Position numbers and translations under genes: made by a program. A DNA stretch of 64,000 nucleotides, from positions 29,879 to 93,878 of the forward strand of contig NZ_CARBVX010000007.1 in NCBI RefSeq assembly GCF_948948975.1, read 5' to 3'. Source of the stretch: an uncultured Lactobacillus sp. (GTDB lineage Bacteria; Bacillota; Bacilli; Lactobacillales; Lactobacillaceae). The notes beneath the pieces are model-generated. The model did no database searches, was not told the origin of the DNA, and saw nothing but the letters and a program-made list of their open reading frames with translations. Positions 57,309 through 64,000 of the stretch are shown here, piece after piece (position 1 is the stretch's first letter; every line of letters begins with the position of its first letter).

Positions 57309-58653
57309 AAAAATAAGGACAACCTCCCAACAATTAACACAGTTGTTTCTGACTTTATTCATTATTATCCTCTTCCTAGTTAACTTAGCATTTGCTGGTA
57401 TTTCAACAGCATTCATTTATAACAATGCTCATGAGCAAGCAGAAGAAGTTATTGATACAGTTAGTGATAATATTGATGATCATGATGAGCATAAGAATAA
57501 AAAGGAGTGGAAATTATTTCTCAATGCTTATCTTGCTAGACAAAGTAATGATGCGATTTCATTGAAAACTCCTAAGGGTAAGACTGTCTATTCGGAAGAG
57601 GGGGAAGAACTATTTGAAAAAGCAAAGAATCATAGGAATTACAATAATGTTGTTTTTATAGGAAATAGCGTCTATTATTTACAAACTGTAAATGAAGATG
57701 ACTATCAAATTTCTGTAATTCTAAATGTTGATGATCTTTTCACCTTAATTATGCATTTATTACTTGCAATTATTATTTTAAATTTAATTGCTATCATTTG
57801 TTTGATTCCTTTAATTAAACGTTTTTCAAGGAAATGGAGTCAGCCACTAGAGAAAATAGATCAAGATATTGAGGCAATTGAACATCAAACAACGGCAAAA
57901 AAGAAAGTATTTGTTCCAAAACAGCCAGCAGAAATTCATCATTTAGCTCAATCTTTTAATAAATTGCTAGAGTATCAAGATAAGGCGATTCAACGTGAAC
58001 AGCAATTTGTTACTGATGCATCTCATGAATTAAAGACTCCACTTGCTGCAATCCGTGGGCACATTAATTTGATTAAAAGACGTGGTAAAGACCATCCCGA
58101 AATTATTGCAAAGTCGCTCCAATATATTGACTCTGAATCAAGTAGGATGGAAATACTGGTTAATGAACTTTTGGAATTAGGACGAGCTAAGAAACAACAC
58201 CAATCAATTGGCCCCATTGATCTAGTTCCAGTAGTTCAAAAAGAGAGTGAAATTCTTGAACAAGAATATAATACTTGTAGCGTCTATATTTCTAGTCCAA
58301 CAAAACTTTTTTATCCAATTGAAATTAAAGATTTTCGCTTAATTGTTCATAATTTGTTAGACAATGCGGCCAAGTATTCTCAAGACAATGCCAAAATAAA
58401 GGTAGAATTGCAAAAAGATAATGGGTACTTAATTTTAAGAGTTAAGGATCAGGGAATTGGTATTAGAGAAGAAAATTATGATAAGATTTTTGATCGTTTT
58501 TATCGCGAAGATCAAGCTCACTCTAGTCAGATTAAAGGTACTGGAATTGGCTTAGCTATTGTAAAAGATATTGTCACCAAGTATCATGGAAAAATTAGTG
58601 TTTCAGCTAATACTCCTAAAGGGGCGATTTTTGAAATAAAATTACCACTCTAA
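57301..58653 (+). CDS. Sensor histidine kinase
   Basis: 450 residues. Two membrane helices (about 14-37 and 150-172) flank an extracytoplasmic domain of about 110 residues rich in Asp, His and Lys. A HAMP-like linker, HisKA with DASHELKTPLAAIRGH (His 242), and HATPase motifs NLLDNAAKYS, DQGIGIREENY, FDRFYR and GTGIGLAIVK follow. Pairs with the OmpR-type regulator. The ligand is unknown; the charged, His-rich sensor loop (DDHDEHKNKK) could bind metal or cationic peptides. Confidence 0.93.
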   Translation: MNKKIRTTSQQLTQLFLTLFIIILFLVNLAFAGISTAFIYNNAHEQAEEVIDTVSDNIDDHDEHKNKKEWKLFLNAYLARQSNDAISLKTPKGKTVYSEEGEELFEKAKNHRNYNNVVFIGNSVYYLQTVNEDDYQISVILNVDDLFTLIMHLLLAIIILNLIAIICLIPLIKRFSRKWSQPLEKIDQDIEAIEHQTTAKKKVFVPKQPAEIHHLAQSFNKLLEYQDKAIQREQQFVTDASHELKTPLAAIRGHINLIKRRGKDHPEIIAKSLQYIDSESSRMEILVNELLELGRAKKQHQSIGPIDLVPVVQKESEILEQEYNTCSVYISSPTKLFYPIEIKDFRLIVHNLLDNAAKYSQDNAKIKVELQKDNGYLILRVKDQGIGIREENYDKIFDRFYREDQAHSSQIKGTGIGLAIVKDIVTKYHGKISVSANTPKGAIFEIKLPL

Positions 58654-58783
58654 TGATTAAAATGAAAAAATCTTCATTTAATTTATATCTGCTCTTAGTT
58701 TTTTCATCCTTGTTTTTTCGTAAACTAAATATATAAAGTTAAGCAATAAAAAATAAATTTGAAGAAAAAGTGAGGATTCTATT

Positions 58784-59473
58784 ATGAGAACAAACATTAA
58801 GAGATTATCATTAGGCGCAGCTGTTTTAGGATTAGCACTTGGTGGAACGAGTCTTAGTTTAATTAATCAAGCTCAAGCATCGACTGGTGGACAAGCATCG
58901 ACTGAACAAACCCAAACTTCTAACTCAATCAATCTTTCTCAAAATGATGCAATTGATAAATTTAATGAAAAGTATGGCTCAAAATCAATTAAGGAGATTG
59001 AACTAAAAAATAAGAAAAATAAGTATATTTATGAAGTAGAGGGTTTTGATTCAGAAAAAGAATATAAAGTTAAAATTGATGCAAGTAACGGCAAAATTTT
59101 AAAAGCTAAGTCAGAAAACTTAGATGCAGATGATAAAGAAGAGGCCTTAGATCTAAATGGCTTAATAAGCCGTAGTGAAGCTACAAAAATTGCTCAAAGT
59201 AAGGCATCTGGTAAGGCTGTTAAGTGGTCTTTAGAAATGGACGATAGGCAACCAGTTTGGGAAGTTGAATTAAAAGATGGTAATAAAGAAACTGAAGTTA
59301 AGATTGATGCCAAAAGTCAAAAAATCTTAAAGACTAAGACTGATAATCATAAAAATGATAAGAATGATAAGAGAGAGAAAGATAAAGTAGATCATAAAGA
59401 AAATAAGAATAGCGAGAAAAATAAAACGGATCGTGAAGAAAGTAGGAATAACAACGAAGATAAAAATAACTAA
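58784..59473 (+). CDS. Secreted PepSY-domain protein
   Basis: 229 residues. A signal peptide (MRTNIKRLSLGAAVLGLAL to about QAQA 32) is followed by two PepSY domains (about 48-110 and 120-185; ISRSEATKIAQSKASGKAV, PVWEVELKDGNKETEVKIDA) and a very polar Lys/Asp/Asn/Glu tail from about 188. PepSY domains inhibit proteases or act in envelope sensing. It sits 130 bp after the kinase with its own gap, so it may have a separate promoter, perhaps driven by the regulator. Confidence 0.85.
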   Translation: MRTNIKRLSLGAAVLGLALGGTSLSLINQAQASTGGQASTEQTQTSNSINLSQNDAIDKFNEKYGSKSIKEIELKNKKNKYIYEVEGFDSEKEYKVKIDASNGKILKAKSENLDADDKEEALDLNGLISRSEATKIAQSKASGKAVKWSLEMDDRQPVWEVELKDGNKETEVKIDAKSQKILKTKTDNHKNDKNDKREKDKVDHKENKNSEKNKTDREESRNNNEDKNN

Positions 59474-59481
59474 GAAGGTAG

Positions 59482-59509
59482 AATCGGATCATATAGATCC
59501 GATTTTTTT
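59482..59509 (+). terminator. Terminator of the PepSY gene
   Basis: AATCGGATC (59482-59490) pairs with GATCCGATT (59496-59504), loop ATATA, then six more T. Confidence 0.88.
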
Positions 59510-59643
59510 GTAAAAGAATAATTAATTGTGAATTAAAGGATGCGAATATATACATAAAATAAATAGTAGTATTTTTTTAGAATTGTATGAGCTGCTTTTT
59601 TAATTTAAACTATGATTGTGAGTTAATGAAAACGAAATAGAAT

Positions 59644-60575
59644 ATAAAAGCATCAGTTTTTGTAGAACCTGGTAAAGTTGAAGCAAAAGAAGTAGAGAAG
59701 CCAAAGATTAATGGAGGAAATCAAGCTACTATTCGTGTGATTGGTGCGAGTGTTTGTGATTCAGATTTATGGTGGCTTAGAGGTATTGCCGATCGTGAAT
59801 CTGGTTTATTGATTGGCCATGAAGCAATTGGTGTAGTTGAAGAAGTTAGTAATGATGTAACAGATATTAAACCAAATAACTTTGTAATTGTTCCATTTAC
59901 TCATGGGTGTGTCTACTGTGTGGCATGTATTAAAGGATTTGAAGGCAACTGCTTAAATCAAAAGAGCCTGGAACAAATGGTGGATATCAAGCAGAATACA
60001 TGAAATATCAACCAGTAAATTCAGGTTTATTTAAAATTCCTGGAAAGCCGGAAGACTACACTGATGATCAATTGGCATCCCTTCAAACTTTATCAGATGT
60101 AATGGTAACTGGTTATCATGCAGCTTTAAATGCTGAGGTAAGGCCTGGTTACACCGTAGCTGTAATTGGAGATAGTGCTGTTGGTCTTGCTGGTGTAATT
60201 GGTGCTAAGTTATTGGGTGCTGAAAAAATTATTCTTTTATCTCACAACGATGATTGTGCACAATTAGGTAAAAAATTTGGCGCAATTGATATTGTTTCGA
60301 TGCGAGATGAAAAAGCTATTAAAGTAGAGTGGGTGTACCACATGCAGAACTTAAGTCAAACCAATTATTATGGAAGAATGTAGGTTTGCATGGTGGTATT
60401 TGCTTCTGTAACTAAACCTGATAAAGAAGTTTTATTACAAACAGTTCTTGATGGTAAAATCAATCCAGGTAAGGTATTTACCAAGAGTTTTGATTTAGAT
60501 CATATTCAAGATGCGTATGAAGCAATGAATAATCGTGATGCAATTAAATCATTAATTATTGTTAATGATAAGTAG
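59644..60575 (+). pseudogene. Zinc alcohol dehydrogenase paralogue, decayed
   Basis: The expected ATG is ATA at 59644-59646 (Ile-Lys-Ala-Ser-Val-Phe-Val). The frame then carries SVCDSDLWWLRG, IGHEAIGVV and FTHGCVYCVACIKGFEGNC, shifts near 59,990, resumes with FKIPGKPEDYTDDQLASLQ and VIGDSAVGLAGVIGAKLLGA, loses an internal stretch near 60,330-60,400, and ends with INPGKVFTKSFDLDHIQDAY. It is closely related to the intact gene at 33,372 (KPEDYT and INPGKVFTK in both). Three separate lesions make it non-functional. Confidence 0.88.
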
Positions 60576-60581
60576 AATTTC

Positions 60582-60621
60582 AAAAGACAACTTAAATTTT
60601 ATGTTTAGGTCGTCTTTTTTT
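60582..60621 (+). terminator. Terminator after the decayed dehydrogenase
   Basis: AAAAGACAACTTAAA (60582-60596) pairs with TTTAGGTCGTCTTTT (60605-60618 region) with one mismatch, followed by T-run. Confidence 0.7.
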
Positions 60622-60661
60622 GCATCTTAGTTATCAATTTTAGCCACTTAGTAAGAAGTTA

Positions 60662-60689
60662 TTGAAAAATATTTGTATGATAGTAAAAT
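60662..60689 (+). promoter_or_regulatory. Probable promoter of the DUF4097 gene
   Basis: TTGAAA (60662-60667), 16-bp spacer, TAAAAT (60684-60689), about 50 bp before the start codon. Confidence 0.45.
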
Positions 60690-60737
60690 TAAAGCTAAAT
60701 AAAAATAATGAATGAATAATAAAATGAGGTGGCTGAA

Positions 60738-61484
60738 ATGCTTTTCAATACAAGTGAGAAAACGAAGAATGAATATGTTAATGAGATCTTAAGTAACGAT
60801 AGTTTTACTAATTTGAAACTTGATTTAATTGATCTAGACCTAAAAATTAAAGCAGGCGATCATTTTGAAGTTCATTATCGCGGACCGGTTGATAAGAAGC
60901 CAAGTCTAGCCTTCAATGAAAACTTGCTTGAAATTAAAGAACCTAAAGTAGAGCGTAAATCAGGTAAGTTTTGGAAAAAAGGAATTATTGAAATAAACAT
61001 AGTTACCGATAAAGACAGAGCAGAGTTGGTAATTACTGTCCCAGAAGATCAACAATTACATATGTTAAATGCAAGCTCAGTAAGTGGTGATTCACGTTTA
61101 GAAAACTTAAAATTAGAAACTTTAATGGGGTTTGCAGTAAGCGGTGACTTAGATTTGAAGAATGTAGAAGTTGAAGATACAAAATTAACTACTACATCAG
61201 GAGATATTGATTGTACGAATGTAGTAGTAAACAAAGGAAAAGTTAAGCTAATAAGCGGAGACTTCAAGATGAAAAATAGTGAAGTAGGCGATGAGGTTAA
61301 GGTTTCAACTACTTCAGGTGATACTTTGGTTGAAAATACTAAAGTAGCGCAGTATCAACTCTCTACTTTAAGTGGAGATAATTCACTTTTTGGAAAAAGT
61401 GGTGCAGCTGCCCAAATAGGAGATGAAAACAATAAATCCCGTCTTATTTTGAGTACTTTATCCGGTGATAATACAGTTAGATAA
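60738..61484 (+). CDS. DUF4097-family beta-repeat protein
   Basis: 248 residues from ATG 60738, with GAGGTGG six bases upstream (GTG 60729 is in frame but overlaps that site). From about residue 100 the protein consists of short beta repeats marked by SGD: SVSGDSRLEN, AVSGDLDLKN, TTSGDIDCTN, LISGDFKMKN, TTSGDTLVEN, TLSGDN (twice). This is the DUF4097/adhesin-like beta-solenoid found in Lactobacillus and Bacillus stress proteins. No signal peptide; function unknown. Confidence 0.8.
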   Translation: MLFNTSEKTKNEYVNEILSNDSFTNLKLDLIDLDLKIKAGDHFEVHYRGPVDKKPSLAFNENLLEIKEPKVERKSGKFWKKGIIEINIVTDKDRAELVITVPEDQQLHMLNASSVSGDSRLENLKLETLMGFAVSGDLDLKNVEVEDTKLTTTSGDIDCTNVVVNKGKVKLISGDFKMKNSEVGDEVKVSTTSGDTLVENTKVAQYQLSTLSGDNSLFGKSGAAAQIGDENNKSRLILSTLSGDNTVR

Positions 61485-61524
61485 TAAACTTGATTTTTTA
61501 ACAAGAAAAAATATAAAAAAATTA

Positions 61525-61552
61525 TTGACATTTATGATGTTTATATTAAAAT
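61525..61552 (+). promoter_or_regulatory. Promoter of the T-box/brnQ transcript
   Basis: TTGACA (61525-61530), 16-bp spacer, TAAAAT (61547-61552). Transcription would begin near 61,559, right before the T-box leader. Confidence 0.6.
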
Positions 61553-61579
61553 AATTATTAACAAATTTAATTAATCTGA

Positions 61580-61851
61580 AAACAAAGAGAAAGAAGAGTA
61601 GCTTAGTCTTAATTTACAGCGAGTCTCGTTAGGTGTGAGGAGATAAATTCTAAGATTAAATGAAAATCACTTTCGAGTTCTAATTCTTAATCTTGAGTAA
61701 GAAGAAGTGGGAGCACCCATTATAGTGCCAACGTATCGCCAAGTAATTGGCCGTACGCGAAAGGTATTGTTAGTGATAGCAATATAAATAAAGGGTGGTA
61801 CCACGCTGAAGCGTCCCTTAATCAGAGTAATTTGGTTGAGGGACTTTTTTT
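61580..61851 (+). promoter_or_regulatory. T-box riboswitch, probably tRNA-Ile specific
   Basis: The T-box sequence AGGGTGGTACCACG (61792-61805) is unmistakable. Stem I starts near GAAAG (61588) and closes with CTTTC (about 61670). On its 3' side GAAAATCA places AUC (61666-61668) in the specifier position, followed by A, which suggests uncharged tRNA-Ile as ligand. The terminator GTCCCTTAATCA (61813-61824) with TGGTTGAGGGAC (about 61833-61844) ends in seven T; the T-box bases can pair with its 5' side region to form the antiterminator. Starvation for the amino acid would switch on brnQ. The specifier is inferred by eye. Confidence 0.88.
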
Positions 61852-61885
61852 GTATTCAGATATTTATTTTCTGGAGGGAAAGAAT

Positions 61886-63265
61886 ATGATGACAGAATAT
61901 ACATCGCGTAAATTAACATGGAAGGATTACCTAGTAGTTGCTTCCTTGCTATTTGGTTTATTCTTTGGGGCTGGTAACCTAATTTTTCCATTACATTTGG
62001 GACAACTTGCTGGAGCAAATTGGGGAACAGCTGCTGTTGGATTTTTAATCACTGGTGTATTACTGCCTTTATTATCAGTGTTAGCAGTTGCAATTACCCA
62101 CGCTGATGGGGTTTATGATATTGGAAAGCCTTTAGGTGCAGGATTTGCAGTTGTATTTATGGTTTTAATCCATGCTACAATTGGACCTTTATTTGGTACT
62201 CCAAGAACAGCCACTGTTTCATTTACAGTCGGAATGGCACCATTTGTTCCTAAGAACATGCAAGGAACAGCCTTATTAGTCTTCTCTGCTTTATTCTTTT
62301 TAGCAGCCTTTGCATTTTCTTACCATCAAAACAACATCTTGTCTAACGTTGGTAAAGTATTAAATCCACTATTTTTATCTCTATTATTTTTAGTATTCGT
62401 TGTTGCTTTTGCTCGTCCTTTGGGTAACCCACAAACTGCAGCTGTAACAAGTGCTTACAAGCATGGAGCATTAGTTAACGGATTCTTAGAAGGCTATAAC
62501 ACAATGGATGCTTTAGCAGGTTTAGCATTTGGTATTACAGTTGTTACTGCTGTTCGTGGCATGGGACAAAAAGATGCTAAGAGCGTATCTAAAGTAGTTG
62601 CTAAATCTGGTTTATTGGCAGTTTTGGCTATCGGCTTTATCTATTTATTGTTAATCTTAATGGGTGCAATGTCCTTAGGTCGTTTTAAGGTTTCAGATAA
62701 CGGTGGGGTGGCATTTAACCAAATCGTTAATGTTTATGGTGGTGTATTTGGTCAAGCCTTACTTGCTTTCTTATTAACTGTTACTTGTTTAACTACCGCT
62801 GTTGGATTAGTTGCAGCTTTTGCACAAGACTTCCATAAACACTTCCCACAAGTCAGCTACCATGCTTGGTTGGCACTTAGCTGCTTAGCATCATTCTTAG
62901 CCGCTAACTTTGGATTGGATACAATCATCGCTTGGTCAACGCCAATGTTGATGTTCTTATACCCACTATCAATGGTATTAATTTTATTATCTGTTTTTTC
63001 ACCATTATTTGAAACAGATGGAGTTGTTTACTTCTTTGTAATCTTATTTACAGTTGTCCCAGCTTTGGGTGACATGGTAGTTGCTTTTCCAAGTGTTGTA
63101 AGTCAAAGCTCATTTGGTTTAGCTGTTGCTTCTCTTAGAAATCATTTGCCATTAGCTAACATGGGACTTTCCTGGCTTGTACCAGCTTTAGTTGGTTTAG
63201 TAGTTGGATTAGTAGTTCATTTTGTTAAAACTAAAAAAGTAGCTTCCGTTTTAGAAGAAGATTAA
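61886..63265 (+). CDS. brnQ: Branched-chain amino acid transporter BrnQ
   Basis: 459 residues from ATG 61886 (GGAGG eight bases upstream), with twelve membrane helices. FGLFFGAGNLIFPLHLGQLAG is the family signature (split here as FGLFFGAGNLIFP and LHLGQLAG), followed by GPLFGTPRTATVSF and LTCLTTAVGL-like VTCLTTAVGLVAAF. It is the LIVCS-type Na+/H+ symporter for isoleucine, leucine and valine. Control by an isoleucine T-box fits, since lactobacilli must import these amino acids. Confidence 0.93.
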   Translation: MMTEYTSRKLTWKDYLVVASLLFGLFFGAGNLIFPLHLGQLAGANWGTAAVGFLITGVLLPLLSVLAVAITHADGVYDIGKPLGAGFAVVFMVLIHATIGPLFGTPRTATVSFTVGMAPFVPKNMQGTALLVFSALFFLAAFAFSYHQNNILSNVGKVLNPLFLSLLFLVFVVAFARPLGNPQTAAVTSAYKHGALVNGFLEGYNTMDALAGLAFGITVVTAVRGMGQKDAKSVSKVVAKSGLLAVLAIGFIYLLLILMGAMSLGRFKVSDNGGVAFNQIVNVYGGVFGQALLAFLLTVTCLTTAVGLVAAFAQDFHKHFPQVSYHAWLALSCLASFLAANFGLDTIIAWSTPMLMFLYPLSMVLILLSVFSPLFETDGVVYFFVILFTVVPALGDMVVAFPSVVSQSSFGLAVASLRNHLPLANMGLSWLVPALVGLVVGLVVHFVKTKKVASVLEED

Positions 63266-63272
63266 ATATTTA

Positions 63273-63301
63273 GCTCTGCTGAAAATCAGCAGAGCTTTTT
63301 T
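63273..63301 (+). terminator. Terminator of brnQ
   Basis: GCTCTGCTGA (63273-63282), loop AAA, TCAGCAGAGC (63286-63295), followed by six T. Confidence 0.92.
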
Positions 63302-63318
63302 GGAAAATAAATAAAATT

Positions 63319-64000
63319 GGCTGTTTGTCAAATCCTGTTGATGAATAGTTTGTAAAAAGAGTTAAGCAACTAGAAAATAGTTGCTTGGCTCTTTTACTTT
63401 AACCAAATTTCCCTCTAGTCTAATTCTAATTAATAAATGTCTAAAATTATTGTATCCGTAAGCGATACGCTCAATCTATTTAATTTTGCGATTGATAACT
63501 TCAAGACAGCCATTAGAATAAGTTGAGGCAATACCATTTAGGACACCAGAATAATTACGTTTAAAAGTTAATAGAGTTTGATGCATTTGTTTACCTACAG
63601 TTTGTTTTGAGTTAAGTAAGTGAATAATCTGTTTTTCATCTTTAATTTTGAATAGTAGTCATAAAGTCCTGCATAATCCAAGTGGATAATAGCAGTTAAG
63701 ATCCATGGTCACTGTCTTAACCATTGAGCGAGTCTTAGGAGTAAACTTGTGAAAATATCGCAAAATATCAGGCTTAAAACGAGTCCTAAGAATTTGAACA
63801 ACTTTGTGAATATCGCCATCTAGACAAATAAAGTGAAGCTTTTTGCTTAGAAGTGTTAGAAATATAGCAGTCTTTATTAATAAGATTAGACTGAGCCAGT
63901 GATCTTTTAAGGCAGGCATTACATAAAACGCGCTGCTTTTTAAGTCTGATAATAACTGGATGGCTAGCATCAGCAGTAATAAAGCGTACGTTAGAATTAT
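63319..64000 (-). mobile_element. Degenerate ISL3-family insertion sequence, runs off the window
   Basis: The left boundary GGCTGTTTGTCAAATCCTG (63319-63337) looks like an ISL3 terminal inverted repeat. The minus strand carries transposase pieces in several frames: HPVIIRLKKQRVLCNACLKR (zinc-ribbon part), KKLHFICLDGDIHKVVQILR, VKTVTMDLNCYYP, and at the end YSNGCLEVINRKIK, a TAG stop at about 63,479, then IERIAYGYNNFRHLLIRIRL. Large internal deletions and frameshifts have removed the rest, so the element cannot move by itself. Confidence 0.8.
63373..63985 (-). pseudogene. ISL3-family transposase, decayed
   Basis: Fragments of one ISL3 transposase on the minus strand: zinc-ribbon part near 63,900, then a deletion joining TSKQK to KLHFICLDGD, the DDE part with TRFKPDILRYFHKF and VTMDLN (63,700-63,830), another gap near 63,660, and the C-terminus with NGCLEVINRKIK-stop-IERIAYGYNNFRH ending LVA at about 63,371. 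The 103-residue open frame at 63,659-63,970 mixes true and out-of-frame sequence. Confidence 0.75.

Noticed and set aside
59737..60383. Two short dehydrogenase-like ORFs as separate small genes
   Set aside because: They are consecutive fragments of one alcohol dehydrogenase split by frameshifts, without their own ribosome binding sites.
61832..61885. Extended brnQ start
   Set aside because: It would start in the T-box terminator stem; ATG 61886 follows GGAGG.

Overview
The window looks like chromosome of a low-GC Lactobacillus, most likely of the gasseri/johnsonii/paragasseri group. This is an inference from gene content (YSIRK/LPxTG giant DUF1542 adhesin, alsSD, LytTR-DUF3021 pair, ISL3 relic, hslVU next to xerC and trmFO), strong AT bias, GGAGG-type ribosome binding sites and simple hairpin plus U-run terminators. 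No tRNA, rRNA or CRISPR array was recognised.

Layout. (1) 1-12,700: an antiviral island on the + strand. It holds a SIR2-domain protein overlapping a HerA-type ATPase, a 1,162-residue N6-adenine methylase translationally coupled to a helicase with an N-terminal PLD-type nuclease domain, and, after a terminator, two paralogous Mrr-type nucleases separated by a small antitoxin-like ORF. A 17-bp promoter box is identical upstream of the SIR2 gene and the first Mrr gene. (2) 12,800-16,750: menA, a YitT transporter, cca and a TrhA/hemolysin III membrane protein, separated by bidirectional terminators. (3) 16,880-29,250: a housekeeping run on the + strand: degV, yozE-like, S41 protease, rbgA, rnhB, dprA, topA, trmFO, xerC, hslV, hslU and lacX-like. 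(4) 29,300-35,210: small membrane proteins, an orphan LysR effector domain, a YeiH transporter, an alcohol dehydrogenase and a dense run of decayed genes (LysR HTH stub, FMN reductase, DUF2255, DUF915 hydrolase). (5) 35,300-40,160: an ARE-type ABC-F gene behind a well-formed attenuator with a three-codon leader ORF, a flavin-type oxidase, and alsS-alsD for acetoin formation. (6) 40,190-53,710: a LytTR regulator with a DUF3021 membrane partner, divergent from a 4,088-residue sortase-anchored adhesin (YSIRK signal, beta-helix-like head, six FIVAR and 35 DUF1542 repeats). (7) 53,800-61,490: TMEM175-type channel, Nudix hydrolase, OmpR-type two-component system with a PepSY protein, a DUF4097 protein and three more decayed genes. 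(8) 61,500-64,000: a T-box riboswitch controlling brnQ and a degenerate ISL3-family element running off the right edge.

Main themes: a compound SIR2/HerA plus methylase/PLD-helicase/Mrr defence island; ligand-responsive RNA control (ABC-F attenuator, T-box, possible dprA hairpin); a regulatory intergenic region at 41,047-41,438 with a LytTR-type direct repeat and a perfect dyad; an adhesin that grew by block duplication; and extensive decay of redox and hydrolase genes on both sides of the adhesin. Assignments rest on motifs read by eye, without database searches.
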